Below are positions 1 to 7,011 of a DNA stretch of 13,455 nucleotides, in pieces. Both the position numbers and the translations under genes were made by a program. Location of the stretch: positions 1 through 13,455 of the forward strand of contig CALNBV010000072.1 of the NCBI GenBank assembly GCA_937874515.1, given 5' to 3'. The notes below the pieces were generated by a model that did not search any database, was not told the origin of the DNA, and worked only from the letters and a program-made list of their open reading frames with translations. The DNA is from an uncultured Paenibacillaceae bacterium (GTDB taxonomy: Bacteria; Bacillota; Bacilli; Aneurinibacillales; Aneurinibacillaceae). The first letter of the stretch is position 1. Each line of letters begins with the position of its first letter.

Positions 1-200
1 GCTAACAAAAGACCCAGACCCCAGTCATCTACCCCACAATTGTTGCTTACAATGGTTAAATCTTTGGCCCCCTTATCCCGTAAAGCGAGGGTCGCCTTTT
101 CCGGGATGCCACATAAACCAAATCCCCCAACAATCAAGGTGGCCCCATCCTGAATATCTGCAACAGCTTCAGCAAAAGATTCGATTACTTTCCCCTTCAT
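1..200 (-). CDS. scoA: Succinyl-CoA:3-oxoacid CoA-transferase subunit A, N-terminal part (cut by window edge)
   Basis: This is the start of the A subunit of 3-oxoacid CoA-transferase, which moves CoA from succinyl-CoA to acetoacetate to give acetoacetyl-CoA. Only the first 66 residues are visible. They contain the family's glycine-rich strand and turn (IVGGFGLCGIPE, about residues 24-35) and the block IVSNNCGVDDWGLGLLL (about 49-65), nearly the same as I recall for Bacillus ScoA. The ATG at 198-200 is preceded by TAGGAGGGAAGGTGA, a strong ribosome binding site. The gene starts 30 bases after the acxC stop on the same strand, so it is very probably the fourth gene of the acetone carboxylase operon and consumes its product. 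The B subunit would be expected just beyond the left edge. AtoD-type acetate CoA-transferase A is a related alternative, but the NNCGVDDWG block favours ScoA. Confidence 0.92.
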   Translation of the reverse strand, partial: MKGKVIESFAEAVADIQDGATLIVGGFGLCGIPEKATLALRDKGAKDLTIVSNNCGVDDWGLGLLL

Positions 201-230
201 TCACCTTCCCTCCTAGCTTCTTCAGGATGT

Positions 231-731
231 TTACTCCCCTATAGGAAGGGGACGTTGTAGCCATTCATTGTAGAAAGTATCGATGTCCGGTTCAAAATCT
301 TTAATAATGGGATACCAGGGGGTCACCGCTTCTACCTCCAATTGTGTGGCACAGGATGGGCAGTAATATTCCCGAATCACTTGCCATTGGGGATCAGGAG
401 CTAACAATTTAGGATAGATTTCCGACATTTTTTCCTCTGTATCCCGTACATGGATCATGGAATGAAGTTTCCAATTGTCCTTTTCATCGCAGAATTCATG
501 ACCACAGTCACATTTAACAATGCGTGACCCATCCTGTTTTTGCACGATATAAAGGTGCAAACCCACAGGAAGTAAGATAGGATCACTCCAGGGAACCCGT
601 TCCTGTAAAATAGAGAGATAGGTTTCAAAGCGATTTTTATCCTTAAAGTTGGACAGCATATCTTTTAATTTATAAAAATCAATGGTACCGTCCACTAATT
701 CTTCAATGGTTCGGCGATCATATTCAGCCAT
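231..731 (-). CDS. acxC: Acetone carboxylase gamma subunit
   Basis: This is the small subunit of the alpha2-beta2-gamma2 acetone carboxylase. At 166 aa it matches the usual family length of about 165-170. The visible metal-binding-type cysteines are C74-x-C76 (KCDCGHEFC, with C81 nearby) and C124-x2-C127 (YYCPSC), fitting the zinc-ribbon-like character of the gamma subunit. The conserved ends YDRRTIEELVDGTID and FYNEWLQRPLP are also present. The ATG at 729-731 is chosen over the upstream in-frame ATG at 807-809. GGGAGG lies 7 bases before the later start, and the upstream extension would run into the end of acxB. The gap to acxB is 25 bases. The gene is the third in the acx operon. Confidence 0.95.
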   Translation of the reverse strand: MAEYDRRTIEELVDGTIDFYKLKDMLSNFKDKNRFETYLSILQERVPWSDPILLPVGLHLYIVQKQDGSRIVKCDCGHEFCDEKDNWKLHSMIHVRDTEEKMSEIYPKLLAPDPQWQVIREYYCPSCATQLEVEAVTPWYPIIKDFEPDIDTFYNEWLQRPLPIGE

Positions 732-756
732 ATCAAGACCTCCCTTTTCCCCTTTT

Positions 757-3048
757 TTAAGATGGATTTTTATTGATTTTCGCTCCGAAAACAGGCACTT
801 CCAGTTCATCTTCAGTTAATTTCCATTCGACAGGAAGGTTCCAGAACTCCGTAAACTCTGCGTTGAAACGTTCACTTAAAGCAAAGCTACCCGCATACAT
901 ATGACGGACTTGAACAGAGGCTTCCTTGTTAATGATTTTTTCTCGTTCAGATTCCATCCATTGTTGGGCAGGAATGGCCTTGTGCAAGCGTTCCTTTCTA
1001 ATTTCTGCCCGACGAAGGGACGTTTTTTCTTCATCCACTAGATAATGGCCTTTATCGTTCTGGGTAACCACTGCCCCATATACTTTTTCGGCGTAACGAG
1101 GGAGAAGGTGGCCTTCATTTAAATCATCCTGAATCATGGAAGGTTTCCGCTCAAGAGGATCGCCAAATCCAGGGCCTCCCCGCAAATAGTTTAAGTAGAG
1201 GTCATAGTTTTCATAGACCGTCTCTGTGGTAATAGATTGTTTGTCACGGATGATTTCCTTTGCATCCATGTTTTCTTCATATTCCGGATAATCAGGATCT
1301 GAGTCGCCTCCGGTTGGAATGGGCAATCTTTGTTCGATCCGCTCTTTAATATCGGTACCATGGGCTTCAAAACGGTATCCCGATGCGGCAGGGTATCCGC
1401 CCATTAAGCCACAGTCACTGGCCATATAGCCGTTGCCCATAAAGTACATGGTCCAGTCTTTGGCCCCATACACCATTCTTAAGGATTCATAGCCGCTACC
1501 CCCACGGTATTTTCCATATCCTGCGGTATTGGGTTTAATATTGCGGCCAAGATAGAGAAGGGGTTCAGCCAATTCCCAGATTTCCATGTCACCCATATCC
1601 CCTTCAGGATTCCAGATGGCTGCCGCATGGCTAATGCCATCTTTCACCGCACTGGCACCAACGCCCTCTGCGCTGGATTCAAAACTATTCACTGCATGGA
1701 TTTCGCCAAATTGGTTAATCCCCCCACCTTGCAACCAGTTGGATGTATTGGCATTTCCAGCATTCACTTCTTCCAGATACCCTCTTGCAAAGTAGTTCCG
1801 GCTTAAAGCCCGCCATATTGGACTCCAGGCAGAAACGAGGAAGTGCCAGGAGTAACTATGGGCAGTACGGATGTCATCAGGGTGGAGCCAGGAACCGTAA
1901 GGAAGGTCAAATTGGCTAGCATAGTAAGCACCATCATTCACCCTGTCATTAGGAATTAAGGTTTGGGACATCATCACCCAGATTCCGCTTGTAATGGCTA
2001 CCGGGGTTGCATTGTAACTGTGCCATCCCCAGCGGTTAGCCCCATCGAAATCGATTTCAAATTTTCCATTGTTATGCACTGTTACTTCTGTAGGAGCATG
2101 CATGATGGTATCTAAGCGGGCATAGGGCGGAACATTGAGATTTTTATAGGGAACATCCACGAAAGACACCTGGCGGTATTTCCCTGGAATTAACAGAGTT
2201 TTCACCTGGTTAATAAAGCCTCTGCGCCCATCTTCAATGACTTCCCGCACAAAGTCCTTGTACGCATCGACCCCCTCTTCTTTTACAATGTTTAATACCA
2301 AATCACGGATCATATGGCAGCCAGCGATACGGGTTTTTTCATCAAGAACCCAATATTTTGTGGTCCGAACGGAACGCTGGCTTTCAATTAACCAGTCCTT
2401 GGAAAGGGTATCATCCTGTCCCACTTTGCGACAGGCTACCTGGTACCCATCATCATAACGACTTACAGGTCCCACACTCATACTGCCAGGAGAGGTTGCC
2501 CCTACATCAATAACGTGGGTTACACCACCTACCCAACCAATGAGTTCCCCTTCCCAGAAAATCGGGACAATTGTGTGAATATCACAGGGATGGACATTCC
2601 CAATCTGACAATCGTTATTGCAGAAAATATCCCCATCAGCAATGCCTGGATTTTGTTCATAGTCATTGTTAATCATGTATTTAATGGCTGCACCCATGGT
2701 TCCTACATGAATAATAATCCCTGTGGATGTCACCACAGAATCCGCTTCAGGGGTATAAAGGGTAAAACACAATTCCCCTTCTTGTTCTACAATGGGCGAT
2801 GCAGCCACTTTTTTCGCTGTTTCCCGGGCATGGACCACACCGCCACGGAGTTTGGCAAAAATCTTCTCGTAGCGAATGGGATTAGCTTCTTTAAAAGGAA
2901 GTGTTTCTAATCCGGCATAATGGCCTGTGGAACGGCTAACCTCATCCATATCCTGACGCATTTGCTTTAAGGTTTTACCCTCCCAGCCAATGGGATTACC
3001 CTTTAGTTGAGAAAGGGCCTGCTGCTTTTTAGATAGATTAATGGACAT
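757..3048 (-). CDS. acxB: Acetone carboxylase alpha subunit (hydantoinase B/oxoprolinase family)
   Basis: This is the large catalytic subunit of acetone carboxylase (acetone + HCO3- + ATP to acetoacetate + AMP + 2 Pi). Its 763 aa is close to the roughly 775 aa of the Xanthobacter alpha subunit. It belongs to the HyuB family. The block DIFCNNDCQIGNVHPCDIH carries H153 and D156, and GGVTHVID carries H178. Their spacing (H-x2-D, then H 22 residues after D) matches the manganese ligands H150, D153 and H175 that I recall from the Xanthobacter structure, so the metal site looks intact. The C-terminal region has the GGSGYESLRMVYG and GGPGFGDPLER blocks typical of the family. The ribosome binding site is AAGGAGGGAATCAA before ATG, and the acxA stop codon TAA overlaps it, so the two genes are probably translationally coupled. 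Confidence 0.96.
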   Translation of the reverse strand: MSINLSKKQQALSQLKGNPIGWEGKTLKQMRQDMDEVSRSTGHYAGLETLPFKEANPIRYEKIFAKLRGGVVHARETAKKVAASPIVEQEGELCFTLYTPEADSVVTSTGIIIHVGTMGAAIKYMINNDYEQNPGIADGDIFCNNDCQIGNVHPCDIHTIVPIFWEGELIGWVGGVTHVIDVGATSPGSMSVGPVSRYDDGYQVACRKVGQDDTLSKDWLIESQRSVRTTKYWVLDEKTRIAGCHMIRDLVLNIVKEEGVDAYKDFVREVIEDGRRGFINQVKTLLIPGKYRQVSFVDVPYKNLNVPPYARLDTIMHAPTEVTVHNNGKFEIDFDGANRWGWHSYNATPVAITSGIWVMMSQTLIPNDRVNDGAYYASQFDLPYGSWLHPDDIRTAHSYSWHFLVSAWSPIWRALSRNYFARGYLEEVNAGNANTSNWLQGGGINQFGEIHAVNSFESSAEGVGASAVKDGISHAAAIWNPEGDMGDMEIWELAEPLLYLGRNIKPNTAGYGKYRGGSGYESLRMVYGAKDWTMYFMGNGYMASDCGLMGGYPAASGYRFEAHGTDIKERIEQRLPIPTGGDSDPDYPEYEENMDAKEIIRDKQSITTETVYENYDLYLNYLRGGPGFGDPLERKPSMIQDDLNEGHLLPRYAEKVYGAVVTQNDKGHYLVDEEKTSLRRAEIRKERLHKAIPAQQWMESEREKIINKEASVQVRHMYAGSFALSERFNAEFTEFWNLPVEWKLTEDELEVPVFGAKINKNPS

Positions 3049-3060
3049 TTGATTCCCTCC

Positions 3061-5199
3061 TTATTCAATTTCTTGCAAATGGAAAATGCGATGTTTGTCC
3101 AAATAGGTGGTGAATCCTGGAGGAATAACAAAAGTTGTGGCAGGTGATTCCAGGATGGCAAAGGCTTCAATACGGTTGCCAGGCTGTAATTTTTCCATTT
3201 CCCAAATATCAGCTTCCAAGTATTTTCCATCCCAATACACATTTCGTTTGCCCAGATACGCCTCTTCAGGTGGAGTTTCCCCAACAAGTGGCTCTTCTGG
3301 AATCCGTGGTTTCGCCACATCTACAATGCCCCGTACAATGGCACCGGTTACACTGTAGCCCAGCTCTGGAGAGGTAGCTGCTTTGGCATACACCCGGGTG
3401 TAGGTTTCTTCAAAGGCATTCACAAGGGCATCCCAATCTTGTGTTTCCCTAAAGGATGAAATGGGCGCTTCAATTTCCAGGTCATTTAATTGACCCTGAT
3501 ATTGCATGCGGAAATAAAGGCGGAAATCTACATTTTTTCGTTCAATGCCGTTCTTATCAAACTCTACCGCTACTTTTTCAATGAGTTCATCCCAGGCCAC
3601 CTGTAATTGATCCCCGGCTTGTACCTTCTCTTCATCAACGGCACCATCATTCACATTAAGATCCAGGGTTTTGTCATAACGGTATTCAAAGTCAGCAGCT
3701 CCGCAACCAAAAGCAGAAAACCCTGCAGCCCAGGCTGGAACAAGCACATCTTCAAATCCTAATCCTTTGATATAGCCAGCAGTATGAAGGGGACCACCTC
3801 CGCCATAGGATAAACATACATACTGGGATGGAGAATACCCTTTTCCGAGAATCATAGATTCCAGGTAGTTCCGCAGTTGGGATTCTAATAAATCGATTAC
3901 CCCATAAGCTGCTTCTTCTACGGTTAATCCCAATGGCTCAGCAATCTGGGTTTTAACGGCTTCATAGGCTCGTTCCGGTTTCAGTTGGATTTCTCCACCC
4001 AGGAAGTTATTGGGGTTAATTAACCCAAGGACTACGTGGCAATCGGATACGGTCACCGTATCAATGCCCCCTTCTTCATAGCAAACCCCAACGCGAGAGC
4101 CAGCACTATCTGGACCAAGGGTAATGGATTTAAAGTTAGGATCAATGCGGACAAAACTTCCTGCTCCAGCACCAATGGTATCCATGGCAACCAGTGGCAG
4201 AGAAAGAACAAGTCGAGCCATATCCGGGCTAGAATTAATGCTTAAATCCCCCTGGGTAATTAAAGCCACGTCAAAACTGGTACCACCGATATCAGAACAG
4301 GCGATGTTGGGAATACCTAAGTATTCGCCCAAGTAGCGGGCGCCAACTACCCCACCGATGGGACCAGAAACCAGGGTTCTTGCCAGTTCATTGGCCTGGG
4401 TACTAATGGTTCCCCCGTGACTGGCCATGACCCGAAGATCAAAAGTGGCACCGCTTTCTTTAATGCTTGTATTGATTTTCTGTAGAGTTTCCCGTGATGG
4501 GTCTGCCGCATAGGCTTCAATGATGGTGGTATTGGTGCGATGGGTTTCTTTGCGGACAGGATAATAATCTACGGATGCAAACACAGGAATCTTCTTCCCT
4601 GTTCTTTGAATCACTTCATTGGCAATGTCGCGAATTTTCCGCTCATGGTCGGGGTACTTATAGGATTGGAGCAAGCTAATAACGATGGCTTCCACGCCTT
4701 GCTCTAACAGTTCTTCAACAGCAGGTTCCACTTCATGTTCATAGAGGGGAATGACAACGTTACCAAAAAGGTCCACCCTTTCTGTGACCCCACGGGTTAA
4801 AGAACGGGGAACGATTGGTGGTTCATAGCGGTGGGTGTTCAAATGAAGACGGTCTGAGTAAGAATACCCAAGATAAGATTGGATGGAACGGCCCATGCGG
4901 TGGAAATCTTCCAACCCTTTGTTAACGATTAACCCCACCTTACGCCCTTTGCGGGAAACCAGGCGGTTCAACATGGCTGTCCCTGAATACACACCAGCGA
5001 GAAGTTTAGGGAACTCATCAGTTACTGTGGTGTCCCAATAGGTTAAGGCATCCCTCGCGGAATTAAGCAATCCAATGGATTCATCTTCCGGTGTGGATTG
5101 TGCCTTCCCTACAACGAAATCCCCCTTGTCATCAATAATGAATGTGTCAGTCATGGTACCGCCTGCATCAATAGCAAGAATTTGTGCTCTTCTGGCCAA
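3061..5199 (-). CDS. acxA: Acetone carboxylase beta subunit (hydantoinase A/oxoprolinase family)
   Basis: This is the nucleotide-binding beta subunit of acetone carboxylase, which uses ATP to activate the substrates. At 712 aa it is full length. It has the HyuA/ASKHA-type phosphate loops DAGGTMTDTF (D11-F20) and DIGGTSFDVAL (starting at D303). Long blocks such as KAQSTPEDESIGL, VYSGTAMLNRLV, YPVRKETHRTNTT, VSGPIGGVVGARYLGE and WAAGFSAFGCGAADFEYRYDK agree with the Xanthobacter AcxA sequence as I remember it. I place the start at TTG 5197-5199. AAAGGAG directly abuts the upstream ATG (5206-5208), which leaves no spacing, whereas it lies 8 bases before the TTG. The ATG start (715 aa) is the alternative. 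This is the first gene of the operon, downstream of a sigma-54 promoter. Confidence 0.96.
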   Translation of the reverse strand: MARRAQILAIDAGGTMTDTFIIDDKGDFVVGKAQSTPEDESIGLLNSARDALTYWDTTVTDEFPKLLAGVYSGTAMLNRLVSRKGRKVGLIVNKGLEDFHRMGRSIQSYLGYSYSDRLHLNTHRYEPPIVPRSLTRGVTERVDLFGNVVIPLYEHEVEPAVEELLEQGVEAIVISLLQSYKYPDHERKIRDIANEVIQRTGKKIPVFASVDYYPVRKETHRTNTTIIEAYAADPSRETLQKINTSIKESGATFDLRVMASHGGTISTQANELARTLVSGPIGGVVGARYLGEYLGIPNIACSDIGGTSFDVALITQGDLSINSSPDMARLVLSLPLVAMDTIGAGAGSFVRIDPNFKSITLGPDSAGSRVGVCYEEGGIDTVTVSDCHVVLGLINPNNFLGGEIQLKPERAYEAVKTQIAEPLGLTVEEAAYGVIDLLESQLRNYLESMILGKGYSPSQYVCLSYGGGGPLHTAGYIKGLGFEDVLVPAWAAGFSAFGCGAADFEYRYDKTLDLNVNDGAVDEEKVQAGDQLQVAWDELIEKVAVEFDKNGIERKNVDFRLYFRMQYQGQLNDLEIEAPISSFRETQDWDALVNAFEETYTRVYAKAATSPELGYSVTGAIVRGIVDVAKPRIPEEPLVGETPPEEAYLGKRNVYWDGKYLEADIWEMEKLQPGNRIEAFAILESPATTFVIPPGFTTYLDKHRIFHLQEIE

Positions 5200-5236
5200 A
5201 AGATTCATCTCCTTTCAGTTATCTACTAACTTAATA

Positions 5237-5253
5237 AGCAAGAACGGTGCCAA
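5237..5253 (-). promoter_or_regulatory. Sigma-54 (-24/-12) promoter of the acx operon
   Basis: On the minus strand the sequence reads TTGGCACCGTTCTTGCT. This matches the RpoN consensus TGGCAC-N5-TTGCW in every fixed position, with GG and GC 12 bases apart. Transcription would start about 12 bases downstream, near 5226. That leaves a leader of about 25 bases containing the AAAGGAG ribosome binding site. Sigma-54 control implies dependence on an ATP-hydrolysing enhancer-binding activator (AcoR/AcxR type), which is not encoded here. Acetone carboxylase operons in other bacteria are known to be sigma-54/AcxR controlled. Confidence 0.88.
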
Positions 5254-5315
5254 AAATAAAATTGAGGAAAAAAGGGGATTTTTGAAGTGATTTTGGGGAA
5301 ACAGTGTTGCATTTT

Positions 5316-5339
5316 GCTACAGGTGTAGCGATACAGGTG
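5316..5339. promoter_or_regulatory. Candidate upstream activator site for the sigma-54 activator
   Basis: GCTACA-GG-TGTAGC at 5316-5329 is a perfect inverted repeat with a 2-base centre. TACAGGTG occurs twice in direct order, at 5318-5325 and 5332-5339 (14 bases apart), so the half-sites overlap. The cluster lies 65-90 bp upstream of the -24 element, a usual place for enhancer sites bound by activators with a Fis-type helix-turn-helix. The activator identity is inferred only from position. Confidence 0.5.
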
Positions 5340-5354
5340 AATGGTACATGGGAC

Positions 5355-5388
5355 AAAAAAAGAGCGCAGGGTATAAAACCTGTGCTCT
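5355..5388 (-). terminator. Rho-independent terminator of the McrBC-like operon
   Basis: On the minus strand AGAGCACAGG pairs with CCTGCGCTCT (10 bp, one G-U pair) around an 8-base loop, followed by six to seven T. It lies about 30 bases after the stop of the McrC-like gene and before the acx promoter. It therefore separates the defence operon from the catabolic operon. Confidence 0.9.
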
Positions 5389-5418
5389 AATTAACAAATA
5401 ATCTTTGATCATATAGAT

Positions 5419-7011
5419 TTAATTCGTGGGAGTAACTATCTTCCACACCTCAATTTCCATACCGTACCCTTCCATTGTTTCGGATTGATACCATTGTTTA
5501 GCCTTATCATCAGGTACCATAATAACTGTTTTTTGGACGGCCTTATCCATTACGCCGAATGGCTCTTTTATTATTCCATCCCTGTATTTATGCATATCCC
5601 CCAGGGCTTCACGTATCCCATCTCTGGCTACCCTATATTTAGGATCGTAAACAATAATGGAGTCTAACTTATCATTATAAAAAAGTTCCATACTAATGTC
5701 AGGACGCATCGGAAAAGTATAAGACTTTGCCTCTTTCCCTTGATTAGTATAAGTCTTTTGAAAATATAGCCGCGAACCATCCTTTAAGAGTAAACAGGAA
5801 TCCTTTCCTTCAAGAAGGACTTGCATTCCCCCTTTTTCTTTTACCCTAAACATTCCAGCGGTACTTTCTATCTTTCCTTCTAAGCGGAATTTCCGTACTA
5901 ATTGAAAATAGCACCAGTATTCATACAATTGATAAGTACGATGAATTGATAAATAGATCGGTGGTCCCTGTACTTTTACTGATAAGATTCTTTTAAAGCG
6001 TAAATAAAAACGATAAAGATTCCTGTAGGCAGGATGCTTCTGCAAAACCGGGGTTAATCCTTTCATAACAAAGGCACCACTCTGAATTTCTTTAAATACA
6101 TCCTTCTGTAATAAGGATACAAACCGATTTTGCCACTTTTTTGCTTCCGCTTTCCGCAGGCAACTTAATTGGGAAACATAGGAATCATCCGAATGAAGAA
6201 GGCGAGCAAATCCTTCAACACTTTTCCGCAAGAATATAACTAGATCCAGAAGGAAAAACTTCATTAGACGATTCTCATAAACATCGACCGTGGTAATTTT
6301 ATTGGTTTGTTCTATTAATGCTGGTACTCTCCTGTCAAACCCCGGTATAATCTGTAGATTCACTTCTTTCAAATTCCGTACCCCGTGTGTTGCAATCCAA
6401 ACAGGAGTATTGGAATCGATGCGCTTCATTTGTTCTATATTGATTATTACTTTTTGATTTCGCAAATGCCTAATAGGATTTTTACAGATTACTTCCACTA
6501 CATTTACAAGTTCAGCAAAACAATGCCGAAAACTTTCATAAGAAGATAACGTCCATTCATTTCGGTTTTGCCCCTGAAAAAACTTTTTAGCGATAGGTGA
6601 AAGTGAAAAGCAAATGTCCGCTTCCTGTTGAATTTCCTCTATCATACGATTAAATTGATCCCTTGTTAGTTTAGCTTGATGCGGGTCAATATCTAGGGTT
6701 TTTTCATACCAAAGACAATCCCCCTGGAAAATCTGCACATCCAAAAACCCTGAAAAAAAGTCTAATGTATGGGACCATATATAAATAGATTTATCATCTT
6801 TAATTCTAGAAAAGATAAGGGTGGATTCAACATCACTAATACGACATAGCATCTCTTCTTCAACTTCATAAGGAAACTCTAGTTCGATTTTAAAAGAATC
6901 ATTTTCATGCAAGGTAAAAAGTTGTCCTTCTTCTTCAAGGGAAAAGGATTGGTCTCCTGGCAAAATTAGCTTTATATCATATTTTTTATCTCCAGAACTG
7001 CGTTGCGCCAA
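5419..7011 (-). CDS. McrC-like protein: DUF2357 domain plus PD-(D/E)XK nuclease domain
   Basis: This is the predicted nuclease subunit of a McrBC-type restriction system (530 aa). The N-terminal half (about residues 100-330) has DUF2357-like blocks, including TPVWIATHGVRN and TVDVYENRLMKFFLLDL. The C-terminal half has a PD-(D/E)XK-type core of the DUF524/PDDEXK_7 kind: RPDIS with D438, then VYDPKYR with D456-P-K458, and a following YRDGI helix. In this family DUF2357 contacts the McrB partner and the C-terminal domain cuts DNA; that is family knowledge, not shown here. The start is TTG 7009-7011. An in-frame stop lies three codons upstream, and GAGGAG sits 10 bases before the TTG, inside the McrB-like gene. 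The two genes overlap by 26 bases, which suggests coupled translation and fixed subunit ratios. Confidence 0.85.
   Translation of the reverse strand: MAQRSSGDKKYDIKLILPGDQSFSLEEEGQLFTLHENDSFKIELEFPYEVEEEMLCRISDVESTLIFSRIKDDKSIYIWSHTLDFFSGFLDVQIFQGDCLWYEKTLDIDPHQAKLTRDQFNRMIEEIQQEADICFSLSPIAKKFFQGQNRNEWTLSSYESFRHCFAELVNVVEVICKNPIRHLRNQKVIINIEQMKRIDSNTPVWIATHGVRNLKEVNLQIIPGFDRRVPALIEQTNKITTVDVYENRLMKFFLLDLVIFLRKSVEGFARLLHSDDSYVSQLSCLRKAEAKKWQNRFVSLLQKDVFKEIQSGAFVMKGLTPVLQKHPAYRNLYRFYLRFKRILSVKVQGPPIYLSIHRTYQLYEYWCYFQLVRKFRLEGKIESTAGMFRVKEKGGMQVLLEGKDSCLLLKDGSRLYFQKTYTNQGKEAKSYTFPMRPDISMELFYNDKLDSIIVYDPKYRVARDGIREALGDMHKYRDGIIKEPFGVMDKAVQKTVIMVPDDKAKQWYQSETMEGYGMEIEVWKIVTPTN

Noticed and set aside
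231..809. Longer acxC reading frame starting at 807-809
   Set aside because: The extension overlaps the 3' end of acxB and lacks a ribosome binding site, whereas the ATG at 729-731 has GGGAGG at the right distance and matches the family length.
3003..3320. Minus-strand 105-codon ORF across the acxA/acxB junction
   Set aside because: It is out of frame with both conserved genes, and its residues resemble no protein. It exists only because of codon bias in acxA.
1586..4336. Several plus-strand ORFs of 69-131 codons inside the acx genes
   Set aside because: They are antisense to very well conserved acetone carboxylase reading frames, have no convincing ribosome binding sites, and their translations look like out-of-frame shadows.
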